NCBI GenBank assembly: GCA_030697165.1
Contig: JAUYQQ010000004.1
Span: 141,390 to 205,389, forward strand
Direction of reading: 5' to 3'
Length of the DNA stretch: 64,000 nt
Source of the DNA: Acidobacteriota bacterium
Lineage (GTDB): Bacteria > Acidobacteriota > Vicinamibacteria > Vicinamibacterales > UBA2999
The notes under the pieces were generated by a model that saw nothing but the letters and a program-made list of their open reading frames with translations, did not search any database and was not told the origin of the DNA. The translations under genes were made by a program, and so were the position numbers. This document shows positions 40,055-47,947 of the stretch, piece by piece (within the stretch, counting starts at the first letter, position 1; each line of letters opens with the position of its first letter).

Positions 40055-40804
40055 ATGACCTGTAGTGACCTCAATGCCGCCCTGGTCGATTTCGTCGATG
40101 GGCGTCTCGATCCCGCGACCCAGCGGAACGTCGAGCGGCATCTTGAGGCCTGCGACCTCTGCGGCGCGCTCGTCACCGACTTGCGCACCATCCGTGCGGC
40201 GGCCTTCATGCTCGACCGTCACGAGCCGGCGCCCGGTTCATGGACGCGCCTGCAGGCCGCCGTGGCCGCGGAACCGGCCCCGAAAGGCCGGCTGCTCGCC
40301 ATGCCAGAGCTTGGGCGCCGAAGCCTTGGCGGAGGCGGCGCGAACTGGCCCGTGTGGCTGGGCGCCGCCGCGGCGCTGGTGCTGGCGACCGTGATCGGCC
40401 TGCTGCCGCTGATGTCGCGTGACAACGCGCCAGCCGACAACGCGGCCGAGGCCACCGGGCGCGCGATCAGCGTCGAGTCGGTGGCCGCAGAATTCGAAGC
40501 GGCCGAGAAGCACTACCAGAAGGCGATTGACGACCTGCAGACCATTGCCAACCAGGACAACGGCGAACTCGACCCGCAGGTGGCGTCGGTCCTGCAGAAG
40601 AACTTGACGGTGATCGACCAGGCGATCAGCGAGAGCCGCGCCGCGCTCAAGTCGCAGCCGGCCAGCACCAACGCGCAGGACGGCCTGTTCGACGCCCTCC
40701 GCACCAAGGTGGCGCTGCTGCAGACCACGGTCGAGTTGATCAACGAAATGCGTAAGGGCAATCAAGCCGAGGCAGGGCGCCGCATCCAGACCCTGTCGCA
40801 GTAA
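40055..40804 (+). CDS. zinc-finger anti-sigma factor, membrane-anchored
   Basis: A 249-residue protein. The N-terminal anti-sigma zinc finger has MTCSDLNAALVDFVDGRL then RHLEACDLCGALV, giving the H-x3-C-x2-C ligands. One membrane segment follows (WPVWLGAAAALVLATVIGLL, about residues 107-130). The C-terminal part is a periplasmic coiled-coil-like region (EFEAAEKHYQKAIDDLQTIA to the end). It probably holds the sigma factor encoded upstream at the membrane until an envelope signal arrives. The ATG at 40055 is chosen; upstream codons in frame come from the TTTCAG array (VSVSVSV). Nine bases separate it from the DUF4097-type gene. Confidence 0.88.
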   Translation: MTCSDLNAALVDFVDGRLDPATQRNVERHLEACDLCGALVTDLRTIRAAAFMLDRHEPAPGSWTRLQAAVAAEPAPKGRLLAMPELGRRSLGGGGANWPVWLGAAAALVLATVIGLLPLMSRDNAPADNAAEATGRAISVESVAAEFEAAEKHYQKAIDDLQTIANQDNGELDPQVASVLQKNLTVIDQAISESRAALKSQPASTNAQDGLFDALRTKVALLQTTVELINEMRKGNQAEAGRRIQTLSQ

Positions 40805-40812
40805 CGGACGTT

Positions 40813-41874
40813 ATGCCGAACCGATTCTTCCCACGCCTGATTGTCGCCCTCGCCTTGGTCGCGAGCGCCTCGCCGGCCAGTGCCGCGGTCACCCTGCGCG
40901 GCCTGCTGCTGGACGAAGGCGGCCCGCGTCCGAGCTGGTTCGAGCGCTACCAGGATTCGCGCCAGGGCCCCGAAACGGTTGACAAGACCTCGCAGACCTT
41001 CAAGGTCGACGAGGGCGCGGCGCTCGACCTCACCGGCATCGCCGGCGACGTCCGAGTCACCGGCAGCAGCGGTAACGAGATTCGCGTCGAGGCCACCAGG
41101 CGGGTCCGCCATCGCAGCGCAGACGAGGCCAAGCGGCTGTTGAGCGAGTTGCGGGTGGAGATGAACAACTTCAACGGCCGTGTCGAAGTGCGCTCGGTCT
41201 ACCCGCGCCGCGGCAACGGGGACCGCGGCTTTTCGGGCCGAATCGACTACGTGATTGCCGTCCCCACGGGCGCTTCGGTCGCCGTCAAGTCCATCTCCGG
41301 TGACGTGATCGTCTCGGGCGTGCGCGGTGAAGTGCGGGCCGAGACGATCAGCGGCGATGTCAGCGTCGACTCCGCCCCCAACCTGGCGCTCGCCAAAACG
41401 GTGTCGGGCGACGTGACCGCCCGCGACGCCGGCGGCGCGTCGACGATGGTGCTCAGCACGGTCAGCGGCTCGGTGATCGCCTCCGGGCTCAAAGTGCGGA
41501 CGCTCCAGGCCGGCTCGGTCAGCGGCAATGTCCGGCTGTCGGGGACGCAGGTCGAGCGGGTCGAGGCCAAGTCGGTGTCGGGCAACATCGACTTCGATGC
41601 CCCGCTCATCAAGGCCGGCCGGTACGCCTTCACCTCCCACTCCGGCAACGTCCGTATCGTCCTCTCGGGCAACACCGGTTTCGAACTGGACGCCGACACG
41701 TTCAGCGGCAGCGTGCGGTCGGACGTGCCGGTGACCCTGCGGACCATGGGCCGCAACGACCGTGACCAACGGCGGGGCGCCAGCAACCGCGCCATCCGCG
41801 GCGCCTACGGCGACGCCAGCGCCCTGGTTGCGGTTCGCAGCCATAGCGGTTCGGTCGTGATTACCAAGAAGTAA
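40813..41874 (+). CDS. DUF4097-type exported beta-helix protein
   Basis: A 353-residue protein with a signal peptide (LIVALALVASASPASA). After a short region (FERYQDSRQGPETVDKTSQT) the body is built from roughly 20-residue beta-helix turns marked by S-G-[DNS]-[VI]: TGIAGDVRVTGS, SISGDVIVSG, TISGDVSVDS, TVSGDVTARD, TVSGSVIASG, SVSGNVRLSG, SVSGNIDFDA, HSGNVRIVLS, FSGSVRSDVP. This is the adhesin-like DUF4097 repeat often found with sigma/anti-sigma genes. It likely sits in the periplasm or at the cell surface and may provide or sense the signal for the anti-sigma factor; that link is inferred from operon order only. Confidence 0.88.
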   Translation: MPNRFFPRLIVALALVASASPASAAVTLRGLLLDEGGPRPSWFERYQDSRQGPETVDKTSQTFKVDEGAALDLTGIAGDVRVTGSSGNEIRVEATRRVRHRSADEAKRLLSELRVEMNNFNGRVEVRSVYPRRGNGDRGFSGRIDYVIAVPTGASVAVKSISGDVIVSGVRGEVRAETISGDVSVDSAPNLALAKTVSGDVTARDAGGASTMVLSTVSGSVIASGLKVRTLQAGSVSGNVRLSGTQVERVEAKSVSGNIDFDAPLIKAGRYAFTSHSGNVRIVLSGNTGFELDADTFSGSVRSDVPVTLRTMGRNDRDQRRGASNRAIRGAYGDASALVAVRSHSGSVVITKK

Positions 41875-41885
41875 CCCTTCGACTC

Positions 41886-41912
41886 GTAACCGGACGCTAA
41901 GCGTCCGGTTAC
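41886..41912. repeat. perfect 27-bp palindrome with downstream hairpin
   Basis: GTAACCGGACGCT-a-AGCGTCCGGTTAC is a perfect 13-bp inverted repeat starting 12 bases after the DUF4097 gene stop. It is followed by a smaller AGGGCA...TGCCCT hairpin (from about 41918). No T-run follows, so a rho-independent terminator is not clear. It may be a REP-like element or a transcript-end stabilising stem. Confidence 0.6.
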
Positions 41913-42019
41913 TCGCTCAGGGCAGGCCCTTGCCCTACTTGGGGCCTGCAGCTGCCCTCCAGATGGCCTGCCATGAGCGAGATGGGTGTCCAGCCGGGCT
42001 GGACGCCTATCGAGTCGAA

Positions 42020-42035
42020 TGGCACTCTTCTGGCA
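42020..42035 (+). promoter_or_regulatory. candidate sigma-54 promoter
   Basis: TGGCAC-TCTTC-TGGCA matches the sigma-54 consensus (TGGCAC-N5-TTGCA) at all but one base and has the required GG-N10-GC spacing. It lies about 50 bases ahead of the ATG of the small exported protein at 42085, with a ribosome binding site between. No enhancer-binding-protein gene is in the window. Confidence 0.4.
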
Positions 42036-42084
42036 TAATGAACCCCGAAGGCGGTCCCCCGGATCGCCGCCAGGAGGAGAACGC

Positions 42085-42531
42085 ATGAAGGTCAGGATTC
42101 TTGTCGCAATGCTTGCGGCCGTGTTGACAGCGGGCGTCGTGTCCGCGCAAACCACCCCGCAAGGCCAGGTGCCCGCGGGCGAGGCGAGCCTCGGGTCGGT
42201 AAGCCTGCCCCGGAGCGTAATGGCCGACGGCAAGGCGCTGAAGGCCGGGACCTACCAGGTCCGCCTGACCGCGCAGGCCGTGACGCCGGTCGTGCCCGGA
42301 CAGACCATGGAGCGCTGGGTCGAGTTCGTCCAGGGGGGCAAGGTGGCCGGCCGCGAGGTCGTCAGCATCATCCCCGCGGCCGAAGCCAAGGACCTGCAGC
42401 CCGGCCCCGACGCGCCCGCCTCGACGCGGACGGGCACAAGGGTGGAAATGCTGAAGGGGAACGAGTACCTGCGCGTCTGGATCAACCGCGCCGGTGTCGG
42501 CTACCTCATTCACATGCCGCCCGCGATGTAA
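42085..42531 (+). CDS. small exported protein of unknown function
   Basis: A 148-residue protein with a signal peptide (MKVRILVAMLAAVLTAGVVSA) and a strong ribosome binding site (CAGGAGGAG) before the ATG. The mature protein is beta-rich: LGSVSLPRSVMADGKALKAG, TYQVRLTAQAVTPVV, WVEFVQGGKVAGREVVSII and EYLRVWINRAGVGYLIHMPP. The pattern SLPRSVMADGKALKAGTYQV, with a GTYxVRL strand, is recurrent in acidobacterial secreted proteins without assigned function. It stands alone between a palindrome-containing gap with a candidate sigma-54 promoter and a strong terminator, so it is probably a single-gene unit. Confidence 0.8.
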   Translation: MKVRILVAMLAAVLTAGVVSAQTTPQGQVPAGEASLGSVSLPRSVMADGKALKAGTYQVRLTAQAVTPVVPGQTMERWVEFVQGGKVAGREVVSIIPAAEAKDLQPGPDAPASTRTGTRVEMLKGNEYLRVWINRAGVGYLIHMPPAM

Positions 42532-42551
42532 CACCGCGAGCCGTACACGAC

Positions 42552-42590
42552 AAAGCCGGGGACCGCACGACGCGGTACCCGGCTTTTTCT
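42552..42590 (+). terminator. rho-independent terminator
   Basis: AAAGCCGGG-g-ACCGC / GCGGT-a-CCCGGCTTT (42552-42586) with loop ACGAC, then TTTCT. It lies 20 bases after the small exported protein gene. Because the stem starts with AAAGCC it may also end transcription from the rng side. Confidence 0.85.
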
Positions 42591-42602
42591 ATTGGTGGCC
42601 CG

Positions 42603-44258
42603 TCACCCGCCGATCGACATGACGTCGAACTGCTCGTGATGCAGGTGCACGTCGGGCTTGACGATGACGTCGCGGCGCAGCAGTTCCTTGAGGTCGCGCA
42701 GCACGCCCTTCTCTTCCTCCTGCAGCGCGCGGGCGATGTCGGGATTGACCCGCAGCAGCACACCCGGGCCGTCCAGGTCCGAGCCCACCTTCTTCACTTC
42801 CGACAGGATCTCGTAGCAGACCGTGGCACTCGACTTGATGGTGCCGGCGCCCGAGCAATACGGGCACGGCTCGGTCAGCACGCGCTCGAGGCTCTGCTTC
42901 ACGCGCTTGCGCGTGACGATCACCAGGCCGAAGTCCGAGACCTGCAGGGCCTTTGACGGCGCGCGGTCCTTGCGCAGCTCCTGCTCGACCGCCCCGAACA
43001 CCTTCAGGCGGTTCTTCTTCTCCTCCATGTCGATGAAGTCGCAGACGATGATGCCGCCGAGGTCGCGCAGCCGGATCTGGCGGACGATTTCCTTGGCCGC
43101 TTCGAGGTTGGTCTTGATGATGGTGTCTTCGAGCCGGCCGGCGGTCTTCTTGCCGACATAGCGGCCGGTGTTGACGTCGATCGCGACCAGCGCCTCGGTC
43201 TGATTGATCACGATCGAGCCGCCCGACTTGAGCCACACCTTGCTGCGCAGTGCCTTGTCGAGTTCGGCCTGGACCCCGTATTCGTCGAAGATCGGGAAGT
43301 CCTTGTCATAGAGCTTCACGCGCGGCGCCAGGCCCGGCATGATGCGACCGATGAACTCGAGCGCCCGCTGGTGTTCACCGGCATGATCGATGCGAATCGC
43401 CGAGTAGTCGTCGGTGAGCAGGTCGCGCAGCAGCTTGGCGACGAGGCTGGGCTCCTGGTAGACGGTCACCGGCGAGCGCTTCTGCTCGCCGCGCTGCCGC
43501 ATGTCGACCCAGATCTTGTAGAAGTAGTTGAGGTCGGCGAGGATGTCGTCCTTGGAGCGGTTCGACGCCGCCGTGCGGATGATCACGCCACCGCTGAAGT
43601 GGTGCTGCTCACGGAACTCCTTGACGATGCCGCGCAGGCGCGTGCGCTCCTCACGGCTGTCGATCTTGCGGGAGATGCCGATGTGGTCGACAGTCGGCAT
43701 GAACACGAGGAAGCGCCCCGGCAGCGTGACGTGGCAGGTCAGGCGCGCGCCCTTGGTGCCGAGCGGCTCCTTGGCCACCTGGACGATCACGTCCTGGCCC
43801 TCTTTCAGGAGCTCTTCGATCTTGGGCTCCGGCGCCCGTTCCTTGCCCTCTTCGCGGTCACCACGTCCGCCACGGCCACGGCCGCGGCGCTCGGGCGCGG
43901 CCGTACCCTCGGCCCCGGCCTCGGCACCATTGGCACCCGCACCCTCGGCACCCTCGCCCTTGGAACCATTGGCACCCCTGGCACCTTTGGCACCTTCGTC
44001 GTCGTCGTCGTCCTTGTCGTACTCGTCGAGGTTGGCGATGACGTCCGAGACATACAGGAAGCCGTCGCGCTCGAGGCCGATGTCGACGAATGACGACTGC
44101 ATGCCGGGCAGGACCTTCGACACCCGGCCCTTGTAGACGTTGCCGACGACGCCGCGATTCTGCTCGCGCTCGACAAACAGCTCAGCGAGCTGATCGTCCT
44201 CGAGAATGGCGACACGGGTTTCGTGGCCATTCGAGGCGATGATCATTTCTTTGTTCAT
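42603..44258 (-). CDS. rng: ribonuclease G/E family endoribonuclease
   Basis: A 551-residue RNase E/G: start MNKEMIIASNGHETRVAILE, S1-domain pieces YKGRVSKVLPGMQSSFVDIG and FLYVSDV, catalytic acids in TEALVAIDVNTGRYVGKK and DLGGIIVCDFIDME, and the zinc-link CPYCSGAGTIKS. The enzyme processes rRNA and degrades mRNA. The S1 domain is interrupted by about 75 low-complexity residues (a DDDDD run, then Gly/Ala/Glu words like GAKGARGANGSKGEG and an RG-rich RRGRGRGGRGDRE). Part of this insertion is made of the GGTGCC-type nonamer found between genes elsewhere. It is the last gene of the cell-shape cluster, as in many bacteria. Confidence 0.95.
   Translation of the reverse strand: MNKEMIIASNGHETRVAILEDDQLAELFVEREQNRGVVGNVYKGRVSKVLPGMQSSFVDIGLERDGFLYVSDVIANLDEYDKDDDDDEGAKGARGANGSKGEGAEGAGANGAEAGAEGTAAPERRGRGRGGRGDREEGKERAPEPKIEELLKEGQDVIVQVAKEPLGTKGARLTCHVTLPGRFLVFMPTVDHIGISRKIDSREERTRLRGIVKEFREQHHFSGGVIIRTAASNRSKDDILADLNYFYKIWVDMRQRGEQKRSPVTVYQEPSLVAKLLRDLLTDDYSAIRIDHAGEHQRALEFIGRIMPGLAPRVKLYDKDFPIFDEYGVQAELDKALRSKVWLKSGGSIVINQTEALVAIDVNTGRYVGKKTAGRLEDTIIKTNLEAAKEIVRQIRLRDLGGIIVCDFIDMEEKKNRLKVFGAVEQELRKDRAPSKALQVSDFGLVIVTRKRVKQSLERVLTEPCPYCSGAGTIKSSATVCYEILSEVKKVGSDLDGPGVLLRVNPDIARALQEEEKGVLRDLKELLRRDVIVKPDVHLHHEQFDVMSIGG
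43910..44018. repeat. GGCACC-type repeat inside the rng coding sequence
   Basis: Eight or so imperfect copies of GGCACCNTN (the reverse of GGTGCCNAN) encode the Gly-Ala-rich insertion in the S1 domain, followed by a GTC triplet run that encodes consecutive Asp residues. The unit length of nine keeps the reading frame. The motif is that of the intergenic array at 39179-39393. Confidence 0.8.
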
Positions 44259-44279
44259 GGAAAGTGCCCTGTCAGAATC

Positions 44280-44345
44280 GGGAACCGGGAACCGGGAACC
44301 GGGAGACGACGTACACGACTCCCGACTCCCGACTCCCGACTCCCG
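44280..44345. repeat. inverted GGGAACC / GACTCCC microsatellite pair
   Basis: Three to four copies of CGGGAAC (44280-44304) are followed, after a 12-base loop, by four copies of GACTCCC (44317-44345). The arms are near reverse complements and can fold. The element fills the gap between rng and rodA. Similar pairs or single arms occur at 48811-48887 and 18556-18592. Confidence 0.85.
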
Positions 44346-44357
44346 CCATAGTCGGCA

Positions 44358-45443
44358 TCAGTTCGTAAACCGCCGCATCCGCACGTTGAGGATGAGGCCG
44401 AACCCGGCGAGCGTCGCGATCAGGGAGGAGCCGCCGTAACTCATGAGCGGCAGCGTGAGCCCCTTGACCGGCGCCAGACCCGCCGACATGGTGATGTTGT
44501 AGACAACCTGGAACGTGAACGACGAGAGCACGCCCAGGACGAGATAAGCGCCGAGTCGGTCCTTGGCCAGCCGGGCCGCATCGAGCGCGCGCATGATAAC
44601 GAACAGGTACAACCCGAGTGCGACGAGCACGCCGACCAGCCCCTGCTCCTCGGCGAGCACCGAGAAGATGAAGTCGTTGTGCGCGACGGGAAGGAAGCGC
44701 AGCTGCCCCTGCGTGCCTCCCATGTAGCCTTTGCCCCACACGCCGCCGGAGCCGACGGTGATGCGGGCCTGGATTTGCTGATACCCGGCGCCACGGGGGT
44801 CCTGGGCCGGGTCGAGGAAGGTGGAAATGCGTTCCCGCTGGTAGTCCTGCAGGCCGAACTTGTAGGCGATGGGCGCCGCCAGCACGGCCAGCAGCACCAT
44901 GGTGTAGATGTACTTCATTGGCATGCCGGCCACGAAGACGACGACCAGCAGGATCGGCAACAACGTGACCGCGGTGCCCAGGTCGGGTTGGCGGGCAATG
45001 GCCAGGAACGGAATGGCGGTGAGGGCAACGGCCAGGGCCAGATCGGTATTGGTCAGGGCCGGCCGCCGCTCTTCGCCGAGCATCTTCGCCAGCATCAACG
45101 CCAGCGTGGCCTTCGCGAATTCCGACGGCTGGAGGTTGAACACGCCCAGGTCAATCCAGCGGCGCGACCCGCCGCGCACCGCCCCGAAAAACAGCACGCC
45201 GACGAGCGCCACCATCATCGCCAGATAGAAGAAGTGCGACTTGTCGGCCAGCGAGCGATAGTCGAACGACAGGCACAGCACCATGGCCACGGCGCCCAGC
45301 CCCAGCGCGTAGACCTGCGTCCAGTAGACCGGACCGGCGCCGCCGGTGGTGCTGTAGATCATGGCCAGGCCCATCGCGCAGATGGCGAGCACGGCGCCGA
45401 TCAGCGCCCAGTCGATGTGATAGTAGAGCCGGCGCTCGAACAC
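44358..45443 (-). CDS. rodA: rod shape-determining protein RodA (SEDS glycosyltransferase)
   Basis: A 361-residue membrane protein with about ten transmembrane segments. SEDS signatures are RRWIDLGVFNLQPSEFAKAT with the conserved Q-P-S-E, ARQPDLGTAVTLLPI with the catalytic Asp, HNDFIFSVLAEEQGLVG and GLTLPLMSYGGSSLIATL. RodA polymerises glycan strands for cell elongation with PBP2, encoded just upstream. The start is a GTG that overlaps the mrdA stop by one base. It belongs to the mreBCD-mrdA-rodA-rng cluster on the minus strand. Confidence 0.96.
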   Translation of the reverse strand: MFERRLYYHIDWALIGAVLAICAMGLAMIYSTTGGAGPVYWTQVYALGLGAVAMVLCLSFDYRSLADKSHFFYLAMMVALVGVLFFGAVRGGSRRWIDLGVFNLQPSEFAKATLALMLAKMLGEERRPALTNTDLALAVALTAIPFLAIARQPDLGTAVTLLPILLVVVFVAGMPMKYIYTMVLLAVLAAPIAYKFGLQDYQRERISTFLDPAQDPRGAGYQQIQARITVGSGGVWGKGYMGGTQGQLRFLPVAHNDFIFSVLAEEQGLVGVLVALGLYLFVIMRALDAARLAKDRLGAYLVLGVLSSFTFQVVYNITMSAGLAPVKGLTLPLMSYGGSSLIATLAGFGLILNVRMRRFTN

Positions 45444-47368
45444 TAGCGCCCTCCCCCGGCCGGACCGGTCATCGCCGTGGTGCGGACCGGTGCCGCCGGC
45501 ACAGGCACAGGCACAGGAACGGGTACCGGCGCCGCCGCCGGGGGCGGCGCGAGCACCGGCAACGGCTCGCCGTCACGCTGCGCGTAATAGGTCTGGATGA
45601 TGTGCTTCGCGATCGGCGACGCCAACGACCCGTGCTCGCCGTGCTCGGTGAAGATGACGCCCGCCAGCTCGGGATTGTCCTTCGGCGTCATGAACACGAA
45701 CCAGCCGTGGTCGCGCAGGTCGCGGTCGGTGCCGCGGGCGCGCTTCTTGCCCTGGAGGGAAATCACCTGCGCCGTGCCGGTCTTGCCGGACACGTCGCGG
45801 CCCGGGATCATCGCGCGCCGCGCCGTGCCGGCGCCGTTGACCGCCAGCCACAAGCCGTCACGCACCGCGGAGATGGTCTCGGGTTTCATGAGGAACGGCG
45901 CGTATGGGCTCGGCGGCGCGGCCACCGGCTGCCAGCCATTACCGTCATCAAACGCCTTGACCAGGCGCGGCACCACGCGCGTGCCACCGTTGGCAATGCT
46001 GGCCATCATCACCGCCAGCCCCATCGGCGTTACGTCCACCATGCCCTGGCCGATCGCGACCGAAATGGTGTCACCGGCGTACCACCGCTCGTTGAAGCGC
46101 TTGCGCTTCCACTCCTGCGACGGGACGATGCTATCCGCCTCGTTGGGCAGGTCGATGCCGCTCTTGCCGTGCAGCCCCAGCTTCTCGCCCCACTTGTGGA
46201 TGCGGTCGATGCCGAGCATGTCGCCAACCGTATAGAAGTAGGTGTTGCACGACTTTTCGAGCGCACGCCGCATGTCCATGAATCCGTGCTTGCCGAGACA
46301 CTGGAAGAAGCGGCCGTAAAACGTGCCGCCGCCCGCGCAAAAGATCTGCCGCTCGGGCGAAATCACACCCTCCTCGACCGCCGCCGTCGCAATCAGGATC
46401 TTGAACAGCGACCCCGGCGAATAGCGGCCCTGGATCGCGCGATTCTGCAGCGGCCGCAACTTGTCGGTATTGAGCTGGTTCCACGTCGCACGGTCGATGC
46501 CGGTCGCAAAATCGTTGGGGTCGAAGGCGGGCAGGCTGGTCAGGGTCAGCACGTCGCCGGACTTGGGCTCGAGCACTATCGCCGCGCCCCAGTAGCCGGC
46601 GGCGCGGAAGGCGTCTTCGGCGGCCTTCTGCATGGCCGAGTTGAGCGACAGCTGCACGCGGCGGCCCTGCACCGGCGGCACTTCTTCGAGCGTGCGAATC
46701 TCGCGGCCCATGCTGTTGACGACGACCCGGCGCGCGCCGTCCGCGCCCATCAGCAGCTTGTTATAGACCCGCTCGATGCCGAACTGGCCGACGATCGATC
46801 CGGAGGCCACCTGGTCGGCACTCATCTGGTCTTCGCTGGCCTCACCGACGTAGCCGATCAGGTGCGCCGCCATCGACTGATCGGGATACTCGCGGGTCGG
46901 CACTTCCTGGACGATCACATCGGGCAGCTCGAAGTCGAGCCGGCGCGCGGTCACCGCCGCGACCTGGGCCAGCGTCGCATCCCGGATGATCACGATCGGC
47001 CGGTAGCTCGGCTCGCGGCGCTGGCGCGCGACGACCTCGCCGACCATCTTCTCGTCGACCCCGGTCACCGACGCCAACAGGCGAATGGTGCGGGCCATGT
47101 CCTTGGTGTGCTCGCGCAGGATCGAGATGTTAAACGAGTTGCGGTTCTCGACCAGCAGCTGGTCGGTGCGGTCGAAGATGATGCCCCGCGGCGCGCGCAA
47201 CGTCAGCGTGCGCTGGTGGTTGTTCTCCGCCATCTCCTGGAACTTGGCGTGCTGCACGACCTGGAAGAACCAGAAGCCCAGCGCCAGGAGCAGGAAGGCG
47301 GCCGCCACCGACACCCGTAGTACGGTGAGGCGGGTCGTCAGGCGGCGGCGATCTTCGGCAATGGCCAT
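45443..47368 (-). CDS. mrdA: penicillin-binding protein 2 (peptidoglycan transpeptidase)
   Basis: A 641-residue class B penicillin-binding protein. One membrane anchor (LRVSVAAAFLLLALGFWFFQ) is followed by the dimerisation domain (PRGIIFDRTDQLLVENRNSF). The transpeptidase domain has the active-site S-x-x-K in SPGSLFKILIATAAVEEG, the S-x-N motif as KSCNTYF and the K-T-G motif in VSGKTGTAQVIS. It cross-links peptidoglycan during elongation in complex with RodA. The C-terminal tail is a Pro/Val-rich low-complexity stretch (PVPVPVPVPVP). A GGTTCACG microsatellite lies just upstream of the start. Confidence 0.96.
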   Translation of the reverse strand: MAIAEDRRRLTTRLTVLRVSVAAAFLLLALGFWFFQVVQHAKFQEMAENNHQRTLTLRAPRGIIFDRTDQLLVENRNSFNISILREHTKDMARTIRLLASVTGVDEKMVGEVVARQRREPSYRPIVIIRDATLAQVAAVTARRLDFELPDVIVQEVPTREYPDQSMAAHLIGYVGEASEDQMSADQVASGSIVGQFGIERVYNKLLMGADGARRVVVNSMGREIRTLEEVPPVQGRRVQLSLNSAMQKAAEDAFRAAGYWGAAIVLEPKSGDVLTLTSLPAFDPNDFATGIDRATWNQLNTDKLRPLQNRAIQGRYSPGSLFKILIATAAVEEGVISPERQIFCAGGGTFYGRFFQCLGKHGFMDMRRALEKSCNTYFYTVGDMLGIDRIHKWGEKLGLHGKSGIDLPNEADSIVPSQEWKRKRFNERWYAGDTISVAIGQGMVDVTPMGLAVMMASIANGGTRVVPRLVKAFDDGNGWQPVAAPPSPYAPFLMKPETISAVRDGLWLAVNGAGTARRAMIPGRDVSGKTGTAQVISLQGKKRARGTDRDLRDHGWFVFMTPKDNPELAGVIFTEHGEHGSLASPIAKHIIQTYYAQRDGEPLPVLAPPPAAAPVPVPVPVPVPAAPVRTTAMTGPAGGGR

Positions 47369-47371
47369 GGC

Positions 47372-47412
47372 AGGTTCACGGGTTCACGGGTTCACGGGTT
47401 CACGGGTTCAGG
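47372..47412. repeat. GGTTCACG 8-bp tandem array, about five copies
   Basis: Five perfect or near-perfect copies of GGTTCACG lie between the mrdA start and the mreD stop. The unit is related to, but shorter than, the 14-bp GGTTCAAGCACGA units at 22934 and 51048. Confidence 0.85.
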
Positions 47413-47440
47413 AGTTTACTCCCGCCCCCGAATCTTGTAA

Positions 47441-47947
47441 TTATCGCTTCAAAGACCGTCTGCCGCGACTGCGGTCGACGAAGCCCGGCAACCACTCGAC
47501 CAGCTGGAACGCCACCACGCCGACAAAGCCGTTGCCGAGCGCCTGCCCGACCACCGATGGCAGCGGGTCTGGAAACTGCCGCAGGTCCAGCAACACATAG
47601 AGCCCCATGAAGATGGCGGCGTGCAGGAACGTCGCCAGGACCAGCAGCACCAGCCGGGGCAGCGGCCCGTTCAGAATGAACTGAGTGGCCAGCACCCCCG
47701 CCAGGAAGCCGACGATGGTCTTGGCAAGGCCGCCAATGCCCAGGATCGGGTTCGACAACGCGTCCTGGACCAACCCGGCCGCGGTCCCACTGACCAGGCC
47801 GGCCGCCGGGCCCGACTTGAGCGCAATATAGACCACCACGATCAGCACCAGGTCGATGGCCGCGGTCCCCTGAATCACCATCCCCGCCAGCGTCGTCTGC
47901 AGCGCCAGCGCGGCCACGATGGCCGCCGCAGCGGCGACCGCCCTCAC
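47441..47947 (-). CDS. mreD: rod shape-determining protein MreD
   Basis: A 168-residue integral membrane protein with five to six hydrophobic segments (AAAAAIVAALALQTTLAGMV, LVLIVVVYIALKSGPAAGLV, TAAGLVQDALSNPILGIGGL, KTIVGFLAGVLATQFI, LVLLVLATFLHAAIFMGLYV). The GLVxDxxS..xLG-x-G motif is typical of MreD. It is a membrane component of the elongation machinery with MreB and MreC. The GTG start overlaps the mreC stop by four bases (GTGA). Low sequence conservation is normal for this family; gene order makes the call secure. Confidence 0.9.
   Translation of the reverse strand: MRAVAAAAAIVAALALQTTLAGMVIQGTAAIDLVLIVVVYIALKSGPAAGLVSGTAAGLVQDALSNPILGIGGLAKTIVGFLAGVLATQFILNGPLPRLVLLVLATFLHAAIFMGLYVLLDLRQFPDPLPSVVGQALGNGFVGVVAFQLVEWLPGFVDRSRGRRSLKR

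Noticed and set aside
45602..47320. A 572-codon plus-strand frame opposite mrdA
   Set aside because: Shadow of the penicillin-binding protein gene; composition is His/Arg-rich without motifs.
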